The notes under the pieces were generated by a model. That model ran no database searches and had not been told where the DNA came from. It worked only from the letters and a program-made list of their open reading frames with translations. Positions 7,727 to 14,018 of a stretch of 16,871 bases of DNA are shown here, piece by piece. The translations under genes and the position numbers were made by a program. The stretch covers positions 1-16,871 of the forward strand of contig JAIOTG010000079.1 of the NCBI GenBank assembly GCA_021106995.1, written 5' to 3'. This DNA comes from a bacterium. GTDB taxonomy: Bacteria > Patescibacteriota > Patescibacteriia > Patescibacteriales > JAGXOH01. The stretch's first letter is position 1. Every line of letters starts with the position of its first letter.

Positions 7727-7754
7727 TAAATTAAGAAAGTTGAGATTGGATTAG

Positions 7755-7783
7755 GCTAGTTGTTTTACGCAATTAGCTTTTTT
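7755..7783 (+). terminator. Terminator-like hairpin in the nusA leader
   Basis: GCTAGTTG (7755-7762) and CAATTAGC (7770-7777) form an 8-bp stem (one G-U pair) with a 7-nt loop, directly followed by TTTTTT (7778-7783). It lies between the predicted start at about 7733 and the nusA gene, so it would attenuate nusA transcription. NusA is known to promote hairpin-dependent termination, so an autoregulatory role is plausible but inferred. Confidence 0.6.
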
Positions 7784-7852
7784 AATTATATTTTATATAA
7801 AAATATTAAATTTTAAGGTTAAAAAATGTTTAATCTTAAAATTTTTAAAATT

Positions 7853-9187
7853 ATGTCAGAATTATCAAGTGCTATTAGAGCGGTATGCGAAGAAAAAGGA
7901 TTAGAGTTTGAGTCTGTTTTAGAGACTATTGAGCTTTCCTTAGCGGCTGCTTATAGAAAAGATTTTGGAGAAAAAAATCAAAATATTAAAGTTGATTTTG
8001 ATCCAGAAACAGGAGAAACAAAAATAAGAGACGTAAAAATGGTAGTAGAAGATTTACCTGAGGAAGAAGAAATTGAAGAAGGAGTTGAAAAGAATGAAGA
8101 AAAAAAGAAAGATAGCAAAAAAGAAGGCGAAGAGGATGTTGAGGAAAAAAAATTTAATCCCAAAACAGAGATTCAACTGGAAGATGCCAAACAAATTAAA
8201 AAGTCAGTTAAAGTAGGCGATGAGCTTGTTGTCAGGTTGGAAGCCCCAGAGGGATATGGGAGAATGGCAGCACAGACCGCTAAACAGGTTATTATTCAGA
8301 AATTAAGAGAAGCTGAAAGAGACACTATTTATAGAGAATTTAAAGAAAAAGAAAATGAGGTTGTTAATGGAATTGTTCAAAGAAGAGAAGGTAGAAATGT
8401 TTTAGTGGACTTAGGGAAGGCCATTGGTTTTTTGGTGTCAGAAGAGCAAATTTATGGTGAAAGATATAATTCTGGAGAAAGAATTAAGGTTTATATTAAG
8501 GAAGTTAATATGGAATCGCGCGGTCCTAGAATTATTTTATCTCGAGCTTCTAAAGAAATAGTAAAAATAATGTTTTATTTAGAAATTCCAGAAATAAGTT
8601 CAGGAGCTATTGAGTTAAAAGGTATAGCCAGAAATGCTGGATCTCGTTCTAAGGTTTCTGTTTGGACTGATTCAGAAAATATCGACCCAATTGGATCTTG
8701 TGTTGGGCAAAAGGGAGCTAGAATACAAACTATTATTAGTGAATTGGGCGGTGAAAAAATTGATATTATTCAATATGATGAAGATCCCGCTAAATATATA
8801 GTTAATGCTCTTTCACCAGCTAAAATTATAAGCATAGAATTAGACGAAAAGAATAAAACAGCGGAGTTAAAAATAGCATCAGATCAATTTTCTTTAGCTA
8901 TTGGAAGAAGAGGTGAAAATATTCGTTTAGCTTCAAGGTTGACTGGTTGGAAAATTAATATAACAGAAGATAAAGAAGACTCCCCTGAAGAACAACAAGA
9001 AATTAGTAGTGATAACTATATAAAGGAGGAAGAGAAAGATGGTTCTCAAACTGAAGAAACTAAAAAAGAGGAAAAATTCGAGAAAGATGATAAAAAAGAG
9101 GAAAAGAAAAAAGATAAAAAAGAGGAAAAGAAAAATTCTTCAAAGGACTCTAAAGAAGAAAAAAAAGAGGAAAAGAAAATAAAGTAA
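7853..9187 (+). CDS. nusA: Transcription termination/antitermination factor NusA
   Basis: NusA binds RNA polymerase and nascent RNA to modulate pausing, termination and antitermination. I prefer the ATG at 7853 (MSELSSAIRAVCEEKG) because it matches the family N-terminus; an in-frame ATG at 7826 adds nine residues and is preceded by a weak AAGG. From 7853 the product is 444 residues. It has an N-terminal polymerase-binding domain (1-165), an S1 domain (about 168-232), KH1 with GQKGARI (285-291) and KH2 with GRRGENIRLASRLTGW (351-366). The N-terminal domain is interrupted by an acidic/lysine-rich low-complexity segment (about 69-100), and a KE-rich tail (about 373-444) follows KH2. The leader hairpin at 7755-7783 may attenuate it. 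ppaC follows after 41 nt, probably on the same transcript. Confidence 0.97.
   Translation: MSELSSAIRAVCEEKGLEFESVLETIELSLAAAYRKDFGEKNQNIKVDFDPETGETKIRDVKMVVEDLPEEEEIEEGVEKNEEKKKDSKKEGEEDVEEKKFNPKTEIQLEDAKQIKKSVKVGDELVVRLEAPEGYGRMAAQTAKQVIIQKLREAERDTIYREFKEKENEVVNGIVQRREGRNVLVDLGKAIGFLVSEEQIYGERYNSGERIKVYIKEVNMESRGPRIILSRASKEIVKIMFYLEIPEISSGAIELKGIARNAGSRSKVSVWTDSENIDPIGSCVGQKGARIQTIISELGGEKIDIIQYDEDPAKYIVNALSPAKIISIELDEKNKTAELKIASDQFSLAIGRRGENIRLASRLTGWKINITEDKEDSPEEQQEISSDNYIKEEEKDGSQTEETKKEEKFEKDDKKEEKKKDKKEEKKNSSKDSKEEKKEEKKIK
9062..9178 (+). repeat. Purine-only short repeats coding the NusA tail
   Basis: Four copies of AAAAAAGAGGAAAA occur, at 9062, 9092, 9116 and 9161, each encoding KKEEK-type residues. 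The strand is almost pure purine. It probably expands and contracts by slippage and encodes a disordered charged tail. Confidence 0.7.
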
Positions 9188-9228
9188 AAAGTTATCAAAT
9201 TTAATTAATAATTTTAATTGTTTTTATT

Positions 9229-10161
9229 ATGTCAGAGAAAATATATGTTATTGGACACAAGTCCCCTGATTTAGACACTGTTGCTGGAGCTATTGCTTAT
9301 GCTAGTTTAAAAAATATTATTGAAAAAACAGATTTATATACCCCGGTTATTACAGGGAATATTAATAAAGAAACTGAGTATGTTTTAAATAAATTTGATT
9401 TTAAAAAGCCTGAAATTTTAGAAAATGCTTCAGGTAAAAAAGTAGTTTTAGTGGATCATAATGAATTTTCTCAAGCAGTAGACGGAATTGAAGAGGCTGA
9501 GATTTTGGAAGTTGTTGATCACCATAAGGTTAATTTTTCTTATGGACAGCCAATTTCTTTTAACGTTCTTCCTTGGGGGGCAAGTTGTTCTATTATTACC
9601 CAAAAGTATTTTGATTATAATCTAGAAATAAATGAAAACTTATCTGGCTTAATGCTCAGCGCTATTTTAATAGATACTGTTATAACAAAGTCTCCTACTT
9701 GTACTGAAAGTGATATTAGGATAATTGATCAATTGTCCAAGTTGTCTAAAATTGAAAATTGGGAAGATTTTGGAATAGAAATTTTTAAAATTCGTTCTAG
9801 TGTAAACGTTTTATCGCCAAGAGAAATAATAAAAAGTGATTATAAAGACTTTAATACCAATTCAGGTGTTTTTGGGGTGGGACAAGTTGAAACAGCTGAT
9901 TTGGATGAATTTGAAGAAAAGGAAGATGAAATATTAAAAGAATTAGAAGAAATTAAAAAAGAAGGTGATTATCATTCCGTGATATTACTTTTGACTGATA
10001 TAATAAAAGAAGGTTCCAAGCTTTTTGTTGCTAGTGATAATAAAAAAAAACTTGGCCAAGTTTTTAATGTAGATTTAGTAAATAATAATAAAGTTTTTAT
10101 TTCTGGATTAATGTCTAGAAAAAAACAAGTAGCACCCAAGATAGAGAAATCGTTTAATTAA
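9229..10161 (+). CDS. ppaC: Manganese-dependent inorganic pyrophosphatase (family II PPase)
   Basis: This cytosolic enzyme hydrolyses pyrophosphate to phosphate, pulling biosynthetic reactions forward. The 310-residue length and motif order match PpaC. The DHH domain supplies metal ligands H10, D14 and D16 (GHKSPDLD), D76 (LVDHNE), H98 within VDHH (97-99) and D149 (SAILIDT). SPTCTE follows, and the DHHA2 domain ends in the substrate-binding SRKKQ (296-300). No CBS or DRTGG insert is present, so it should be the simple, non-nucleotide-regulated type. The ATG at 9229 (MSEKIYVIGHKSPD) fits the family; no Shine-Dalgarno is seen. It lies between nusA and the Cys-rich orphan, 13 nt upstream of the latter. 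Confidence 0.97.
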   Translation: MSEKIYVIGHKSPDLDTVAGAIAYASLKNIIEKTDLYTPVITGNINKETEYVLNKFDFKKPEILENASGKKVVLVDHNEFSQAVDGIEEAEILEVVDHHKVNFSYGQPISFNVLPWGASCSIITQKYFDYNLEINENLSGLMLSAILIDTVITKSPTCTESDIRIIDQLSKLSKIENWEDFGIEIFKIRSSVNVLSPREIIKSDYKDFNTNSGVFGVGQVETADLDEFEEKEDEILKELEEIKKEGDYHSVILLLTDIIKEGSKLFVASDNKKKLGQVFNVDLVNNNKVFISGLMSRKKQVAPKIEKSFN

Positions 10162-10174
10162 AAAGGAGGGGAAA

Positions 10175-10393
10175 ATGAGAATTAAAAAGGAGGCAAGCGT
10201 TGCAAGTTTGGGCAAGGTTCAGTTAATAGAGTTTTTACAAGAAGGAAACTGTCTTTCTTGTAATAAAAGTGTTTTAACAAAAGCGTGGATTAAAACATGT
10301 GAGTTAGGGGGATGTTGTTGTGAAGATTGCTTTCTCAATAAAAGGGTTGTTAAGGCATTAGAAAAACTATCTCTTAATGTTTCAATGGCATAA
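10175..10393 (+). CDS. Cys-rich 72-residue orphan, probable metal-binding protein
   Basis: I do not recognise a family. Seven of 72 residues are cysteine (C26, C29, C42, C47, C48, C49, C52), arranged as CLSC, then C-x4-CCC-x2-C, which suggests a small zinc-binding or redox domain of about 27 residues. Around it, the N-terminus is basic (MRIKKEAS) and the C-terminus is a short amphipathic helix (RVVKALEKLSL). The ATG at 10175 has a near-perfect Shine-Dalgarno sequence (AAGGAGGGG, 10164-10171 and on) with four bases before the ATG, in strong contrast to its neighbours. It starts 13 nt after ppaC and is followed by a hairpin at 10401-10422, so it is the last gene of the nusA-ppaC unit. A nucleic-acid-binding or ribosome-associated role is conceivable but unsupported. 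Confidence 0.82.
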   Translation: MRIKKEASVASLGKVQLIEFLQEGNCLSCNKSVLTKAWIKTCELGGCCCEDCFLNKRVVKALEKLSLNVSMA

Positions 10394-10400
10394 AACAAAA

Positions 10401-10422
10401 AAACCCGGATAAAACCGGGTTT
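10401..10422. terminator. Hairpin between the Cys-rich gene and tig
   Basis: A perfect 8-bp stem, AAACCCGG (10401-10408) / CCGGGTTT (10415-10422). The plus strand has only three T after the stem core, while the minus strand has a long T run. It likely closes the nusA-ppaC-orphan unit, less efficiently than a U-rich terminator. Confidence 0.7.
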
Positions 10423-10446
10423 AAAAATAAATCAATTAAATTTTAA

Positions 10447-10452
10447 TATAAT
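10447..10452 (+). promoter_or_regulatory. Possible -10 box of tig
   Basis: A perfect TATAAT lies four bases before the tig ATG (10457). No convincing -35 is found 16-18 nt upstream. If used, the mRNA would be leaderless or nearly so; in this AT-rich context it may be chance. Confidence 0.3.
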
Positions 10453-10456
10453 TTTT

Positions 10457-11770
10457 ATGAAAGTAGATAAAAAAAATTTAGAAAAATCTCAAGTTGAATT
10501 AAATGTTGAATTATCTCTAGAGGAATTTCAACCTTTTATAAAAGAAGGAGCAAAAGAACTTTCTAAAGAAATTAAAGTTGAAGGGTTTAGGCCTGGTAAG
10601 GTTCCTCTTGAAATAGTGAAGCAAAAAGCAGGGGAAATGAGCATACTTGATAAGGCCGCTAGAATAGCAGTTAACAAGACTATTGATGAGGCTATAAAAA
10701 AAGAAGTTGATGGTGAGCCAATCGGTCAACCTAGGGTTGATATAACCAAGCTGTCTCCTGATAATCCTTTGTGTTATAAGATAGTTTTATCGTTACTTCC
10801 TAAAATAGAACTAGGTGATTATAGAAATAATAAAATTGAAAAACACGAAGAAGAAACCAGTGAAGAGGATGTTGATAAAACTATTAAAATGATTCAAGAA
10901 CAACACGTAAAAGAAGAAAAAGTAGAGAGAGAAGTAAAAGATAGAGATAAGGTTGTTGTTGATATTAATATGTCTGTTAATAATGTACCTATAGAAGGTG
11001 GTCAAAGTAAGGACACTTCTGTCATAATTGGAAAAGATTATCTTGTTCCAGGTTTTGATAAAAACTTAATAGGTGCTAAAAGCGGAGATGAGTTAAAATT
11101 TCAGTTAGATTATCCAGAAAAACATCACCAGAAAAATTTGGCTGGTAAAAAGGTTGATTTTAAAGTCAAGACAAAAGATGTTTTTAAACGAGAAGAACCT
11201 GAACTAAACGATGAGTTTGCTAAAAAGTTTGGAATGACTGATTTGAACCATCTAAAAACCACCATTAAAGACAATATTAAACAAGAGAAAAAAATAAAAT
11301 CAGAGCAAAAAACAGAAATGAATATTATTAATAAACTTCTAGGAAAAACAAAGTTTAGTGAAATTCCAACTATTTTAATAGAAGATGAATCAAGGAAAAT
11401 AGTTGGTGAAATAGAGCAAAATATAGTATCTCAGGGTGGAAAATTTGATGATTATCTTAGTAGTATTGGAAAGGTTAGGGAGCAATTATTGGAGGAAGTA
11501 AAAGAAGAGGCTGAAAAAAGGGTAAAAATATCTTTATTGATTAGAGAAATTGGAATAAAAGAGGGTGTTAAGGCTTCAAAAGAAGAAGTGGATAAAAAAC
11601 AACAAGAATTATTAGATCAGTATAAGGGATATGAAAAGGTAGAGAAAAGAATAAAAGAACCTAGCTACAGAGCTTATTTAGAAAATATTCTTATTAACAA
11701 TAAAGTGGTAGCAAAACTTAAAGAATGGAACGTAAAAGAAAAGGGTGAAAAGAAAGAAGAAGAAAAATAA
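10457..11770 (+). CDS. tig: Trigger factor, ribosome-bound chaperone and peptidyl-prolyl isomerase
   Basis: Trigger factor binds ribosomal protein L23 at the exit tunnel and shelters nascent chains. The 437-residue length is normal. The N-terminal ribosome-binding domain has the signature GFRPGKVP (43-50). The FKBP-type domain spans about 161-246 (PIEGGQSKDTSVIIGKDYLVPGF). The C-terminal helical chaperone domain follows, with a short lysine/glutamate tail (GEKKEEEK). The ATG at 10457 gives the canonical start MKVDKKNLEKSQVELNVELS and has no Shine-Dalgarno sequence. The gene lies between terminators at 10401-10422 and 11792-11823, so it appears to be transcribed alone, upstream of a ribosome-rescue cluster. 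Confidence 0.97.
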   Translation: MKVDKKNLEKSQVELNVELSLEEFQPFIKEGAKELSKEIKVEGFRPGKVPLEIVKQKAGEMSILDKAARIAVNKTIDEAIKKEVDGEPIGQPRVDITKLSPDNPLCYKIVLSLLPKIELGDYRNNKIEKHEEETSEEDVDKTIKMIQEQHVKEEKVEREVKDRDKVVVDINMSVNNVPIEGGQSKDTSVIIGKDYLVPGFDKNLIGAKSGDELKFQLDYPEKHHQKNLAGKKVDFKVKTKDVFKREEPELNDEFAKKFGMTDLNHLKTTIKDNIKQEKKIKSEQKTEMNIINKLLGKTKFSEIPTILIEDESRKIVGEIEQNIVSQGGKFDDYLSSIGKVREQLLEEVKEEAEKRVKISLLIREIGIKEGVKASKEEVDKKQQELLDQYKGYEKVEKRIKEPSYRAYLENILINNKVVAKLKEWNVKEKGEKKEEEK

Positions 11771-11791
11771 AAAATAAAACGAATTTTTTAT

Positions 11792-11823
11792 AAATGCCAC
11801 AGATTTTATTTTCTGTGGCATTT
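11792..11823 (+). terminator. Long-stem terminator after tig, abutting the next start codon
   Basis: A 12-bp perfect stem, AAATGCCACAGA (11792-11803) / TCTGTGGCATTT (11812-11823), has an 8-nt loop and a T-rich tail TTTGTTGATTT. The tail runs into the ATG at 11832, only 8 nt after the stem, so it could also affect translation of that gene. Confidence 0.8.
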
Positions 11824-11831
11824 GTTGATTT

Positions 11832-12326
11832 ATGAGATATTTAATAGACGCCAACAACCTGGCTGGCAAATTAAACTTATTAAATAGAGAAAATTTTGAT
11901 AATATATTAATAGATAAATTAAGTTTTTTTGCTGGTCAAAAAAGATGTGACATATATCTTGTTTTTGATAGCGTTGATCCTTTAGGGGATAAAGTTGAAA
12001 AAGATAACTTAAAAATAATTTATACGCCCAGGGATACTTATTACAGGAATGCTGATGATAAAATATTGGAATTACTAAACAGTTTTTTAAAAAATGATGA
12101 GGTAATATTGGTGACCAATGATATAAATCTAAAAGACAAGGCAATTAAGAAGGGTGTGAAGAGGGGAGCGGGAAATAGACTAAAAATAGAGGATACAAAT
12201 GATTTTATTTTGCGTTTGAATAAGAAAGTAATTTTAGAGGAAGAAAATGACTTGTCCGAAGACGATAGGAGTGATATAAATAAAGAGATGTTTAATAAAT
12301 TTAAGAATAAAAAATATAGAAATTGA
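11832..12326 (+). CDS. YacP/Rae1-like NYN-domain endoribonuclease
   Basis: This 164-residue protein has the PIN-like NYN fold of the YacP family. The acidic metal-binding positions are visible at D6 (YLIDANNL), D46 (LVFDSVD), D75/D76 (NADDKI) and D97 (VTNDINLK), in the usual order. Bacillus Rae1 (YacP) is a ribosome-associated endoribonuclease that cuts mRNA in the ribosomal A site; whether this homologue does so is inference. A charged C-terminal extension (about 133-164) follows the domain. The context fits: it lies 10 nt upstream of smpB and ssrA, which rescue ribosomes on cut mRNA, and downstream of tig. It ends in TGA, showing that TGA is a stop here. No Shine-Dalgarno; a hairpin ends 8 nt before the ATG. 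Confidence 0.82.
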   Translation: MRYLIDANNLAGKLNLLNRENFDNILIDKLSFFAGQKRCDIYLVFDSVDPLGDKVEKDNLKIIYTPRDTYYRNADDKILELLNSFLKNDEVILVTNDINLKDKAIKKGVKRGAGNRLKIEDTNDFILRLNKKVILEEENDLSEDDRSDINKEMFNKFKNKKYRN

Positions 12327-12336
12327 ATATTAGATT

Positions 12337-12810
12337 ATGCCAGTTTTAGCTAGAAATAAAAAAGCTTATTTTGATTATGAAGTTTTAGGAAAATATGAAG
12401 CTGGTTTAAAGTTGCTCGGGCATGAGGTTAAGGCTATAAAAGATTTTCGTATTAGTTTAAAGGGTAGTTTCGTCACTTTAAAACAAGCCGAAGGAAAGAG
12501 ATTGCCAGAGCTATATCTTATAAACGCTCATGTACCTTTATATAAGCATGCCGGTAATATAAAAGATTACGATCCCTATAGATCAAGAAAGCTATTGTTG
12601 AAAAAAAGAGAAATTGCTTATTTGGTGGGGAAAAAACAGGAGCAAGGCTTGACATTAATTCCTCTAAAAATGTATACTAAACATAGCCTGTTGAAGTTGG
12701 AATTTGCTTTAGCTAAGGGTAAAAAGAAGTTTGATAAAAGGGAAAATATTAAAAAAAGAGATTTGGAGAGAAGGCAAAGGGAGATGTTAAAAAAGAGTGT
12801 AAGAGGTTAG
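12337..12810 (+). CDS. smpB: SmpB, tmRNA-binding protein of trans-translation
   Basis: SmpB binds the tRNA-like domain of tmRNA and delivers it to stalled ribosomes. The 157-residue product begins NKKAYFDYEVLGKYEAGLKLLGHEVKAIK-like as in the family (start at residue 7), with LINAHVPLYKHAG, DPYRSRKLLLKKREI and LTLIPLKMYTK following, and GKKKFDKRENIKKRD. The C-terminal tail (KRDLERRQREMLKKSVRG) is basic, as needed to enter the vacant mRNA channel. The ATG at 12337 is 10 nt after the nuclease gene. ssrA starts 62 nt downstream, so the protein and its RNA partner are probably on one precursor transcript. Confidence 0.97.
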   Translation: MPVLARNKKAYFDYEVLGKYEAGLKLLGHEVKAIKDFRISLKGSFVTLKQAEGKRLPELYLINAHVPLYKHAGNIKDYDPYRSRKLLLKKREIAYLVGKKQEQGLTLIPLKMYTKHSLLKLEFALAKGKKKFDKRENIKKRDLERRQREMLKKSVRG

Positions 12811-12872
12811 AGGTATATATAAAGCACAAATTTTTAAGTGTTTTATTGTTTTTTTAAGGTCTTTGACAAAAT

Positions 12873-13263
12873 GGGGATGCTAGGCATCGATAATGAATTT
12901 ATCGCAAAATACGCGAATTGTGCTTTGGGAGGTAGGCACATAAATATTATTTTCCAAAAACAAGTGCAAACAAAATTGCAAAGAAAGCTGCTTTCACTAT
13001 GAAAATTCCAGCTTTCGTTCCTGTTGCAGCTTAATAAAGTTCGCAACCATCCGTCCGGGGATTTCTCATAACCGATCACGGGTGTCAACCATGAGAATAG
13101 ATTTTTTTAGGACGTCTTTACTTAAAAAATTTGAAAGCAAATAAAGACCCGCTACTGTCTTTTTGTCTAATTTCTCAGGTAGTAGTTAAAAACAAATTGG
13201 ACTATATTCGTAGACGTATTTGTGAGTATTTGTTACACGCGGGTTCGATTCCCGCCATCTCCA
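12873..13263 (+). ncRNA. ssrA: tmRNA (ssrA), one-piece
   Basis: tmRNA rescues stalled ribosomes and adds a degradation tag. The acceptor stem pairs GGGGATG (12873-12879) with CATCTCC (13256-13262, one G-U pair), and A13263 is the discriminator. The T arm is GCGGG-TTCGATT-CCCGC just before it. A tag reading frame ends GCAGCTTAATAA (13026-13037), exactly as in many tmRNAs. About 220 nt of pseudoknot region separate the tag from the T arm. The CCA end is not encoded (ACATA follows), so CCA must be added. A terminator follows at 13272-13300. No promoter fits a start at 12873, so I infer 5' processing by RNase P from an smpB co-transcript. Confidence 0.95.
12966..13034 (+). other. tmRNA tag-peptide frame
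   Basis: From the resume codon GCA at 12966 the frame reads 22 residues, starting ANKIAKKAAF and ending IPAFVPVAA, then TAA TAA. The C-terminal VAA resembles the LAA protease signal. The resume codon is inferred from GCAAAC, as in E. coli. The tag is longer than the 10-residue E. coli one and is rich in Ala and Lys. Confidence 0.8.
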
Positions 13264-13271
13264 CATATAAA

Positions 13272-13300
13272 AAAACGTGGTTATTGCCATGTTTTTTTTT
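13272..13300. terminator. Bidirectional terminator between ssrA and the 13313-13591 gene
   Basis: AAAACGTGG (13272-13280) pairs with CCATGTTTT (13287-13295) with one G-U pair and a 6-nt loop. T9 follows on the plus strand (13292-13300), and a T-rich tail is also present on the minus strand, so it can end ssrA and the convergent membrane gene. Confidence 0.85.
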
Positions 13301-13312
13301 GTGTATTTATTC

Positions 13313-13591
13313 CTATCTAAGCAATAAATATTTATTAATAAAAATAATTATAAAAATGATAATAAACAAAATTAGTCCAAGCATTATCATTTTTATAGAT
13401 TTTTTCTTTTGAGCTTTATTTTTATGTATAATAGATGATATTAATTTTGCGATTCCAAATATTAGAAGAAACAGAGGTATTATACTTAAAACAAGCATTA
13501 TTAATTTAATGTTATAAAATAATAACTCATTAGGATTTGGTGGCCCATAATCAATAATTGAAGGCTGATTATTTGTTTCTATTATATTCAT
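13313..13591 (-). CDS. Small two-helix membrane protein, probably leaderless mRNA
   Basis: I do not recognise a family. The 92-residue product has a polar N-terminus (about 1-26), a hydrophobic segment at about 28-52 (IKLIMLVLSIIPLFLLIFGIA), a basic loop (HKNKAQKKKSIK) and a second hydrophobic segment at about 68-86. By the positive-inside rule the loop is cytoplasmic, so both termini would be outside. Pilin-like TrbC/VirB2 proteins have a similar two-helix layout, but I see no specific motif. The promoter at 13598-13626 puts the -10 only 6 nt from the ATG, predicting transcription starting at or next to the start codon. It converges on ssrA. Confidence 0.7.
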   Translation of the reverse strand: MNIIETNNQPSIIDYGPPNPNELLFYNIKLIMLVLSIIPLFLLIFGIAKLISSIIHKNKAQKKKSIKMIMLGLILFIIIFIIIFINKYLLLR

Positions 13592-13597
13592 GTTTTT

Positions 13598-13649
13598 ATT
13601 ATATAAAAAAATTAAACATCTTGCAAAAAAATGATAATTTGTATATAAT
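13598..13649. promoter_or_regulatory. Back-to-back promoters sharing one palindromic -35 box
   Basis: TTGCAA (13621-13626) is self-complementary. On the plus strand it is followed by 17 nt and TATAAT (13644-13649), driving the tRNA genes. On the minus strand it is followed by 17 nt and TATAAT (13603 to 13598), driving the 13313-13591 gene. The arrangement is exactly symmetric, so only one polymerase could bind at a time. Confidence 0.75.
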
Positions 13650-13655
13650 ATTTCT

Positions 13656-13677
13656 GAGCTTAAAAAGCTTGTTTTTT
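13656..13677 (+). other. Short hairpin with U-tract at the 5' end of the tRNA transcript
   Basis: AGCTT (13657-13661) and AAGCT (13665-13669) form a 5-bp stem followed by TGTTTTTT. It lies at the predicted transcription start. It looks like a terminator but is so close to the start that a role in 5' processing or stability is as likely. Confidence 0.35.
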
Positions 13678-13703
13678 ATATTTAAACTACAAATAAGTAA
13701 AAA

Positions 13704-13789
13704 GCTGCGGTGGCGGAACTGGTAGACGCGTTGGACTTAAAATCCAATTCCTTTAAACTGGAGTGGGAGTTCGATTCTCCCCCGCAGCA
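13704..13789 (+). tRNA. tRNA-Leu (anticodon UAA)
   Basis: The acceptor stem is GCTGCGG (13704-13710) / CCGCAGC (13782-13788), with A13789 as discriminator. The anticodon arm TTGGA-CTTAAAA-TCCAA gives UAA, reading UUA, which is heavily used in this AT-rich region. A long variable arm (TCC/GGA stem) and the T arm GGGAG-TTCGATT-CTCCC fit a class II tRNA. CCA is not encoded. Confidence 0.97.
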
Positions 13790-13801
13790 CATAGTAAAAT
13801 A

Positions 13802-13873
13802 GCGGGTATGGTATAGTGGCTATTACATTACCTTGCCAAGGTAGAGAGACGGGTTCAATTCCCGTTACCCGCT
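13802..13873 (+). tRNA. tRNA-Gly (anticodon GCC)
   Basis: The acceptor stem is GCGGGTA (13802-13808) / TACCCGC (13866-13872), with T13873 as discriminator, usual for bacterial tRNA-Gly. The anticodon arm TTACC-TTGCCAA-GGTAG gives GCC. The T arm is ACGGG-TTCAATT-CCCGT. It lies 12 nt after tRNA-Leu, presumably on one transcript. CCA is not encoded. Confidence 0.97.
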
Positions 13874-13884
13874 CACCTATAAAG

Positions 13885-13913
13885 ACAAGTCCTCAGGGGC
13901 TTGTTTTTGTTTT
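13885..13913 (+). terminator. Intrinsic terminator of the tRNA pair
   Basis: ACAAGTCC (13885-13892) pairs with GGGCTTGT (13897-13904) with one G-U pair and a 4-nt loop, followed by TTTTGTTTT. Confidence 0.88.
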
Positions 13914-14018
13914 ACATTAGCGTTTATTTGACCAGGTAAAACCTCATTTTCTTCCCCTATTTTAAGAGTAAAACTGGGAGCGTTGCCCATATAGTGCCCA
14001 AAAAACGAATAGATATAA
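13914..14018. other. Gap between tRNA terminator and minus-strand terminator
   Basis: No firm feature. On the minus strand an ATG at 13990 opens 37 codons (MGNAPSFTLKIGEENEV...) ending in TAG at 13877-13879. Its composition looks protein-like, but it overlaps the tRNA terminator, lacks a ribosome-binding site and is at best a remnant. Confidence 0.25.

Noticed and set aside
9062..9178. Short repeats as a CRISPR-like or mobile element
   Set aside because: They are in-frame low-complexity codons of the NusA tail.
11830..12144. Minus-strand 104-codon frame
   Set aside because: It is antisense to the NYN nuclease, which has conserved catalytic residues.
12324..12326. UGA read as glycine (code 25, as in Absconditabacteria and Gracilibacteria)
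   Set aside because: TGA ends the nuclease gene sensibly, and no conserved gene contains an in-frame TGA.
12863..12868. TTGACA just upstream of the tmRNA 5' end as its promoter
   Set aside because: It is too close to 12873; a -10 at the right distance would lie inside the tmRNA and start transcription within it.
12843..13088. Minus-strand open frame of 81 codons
   Set aside because: It lies across the 5' half of the tmRNA gene and has no coding signature.
13131..13412. Plus-strand open frame of 93 codons
   Set aside because: It runs through the tmRNA 3' half, its terminator and the membrane gene on the other strand.
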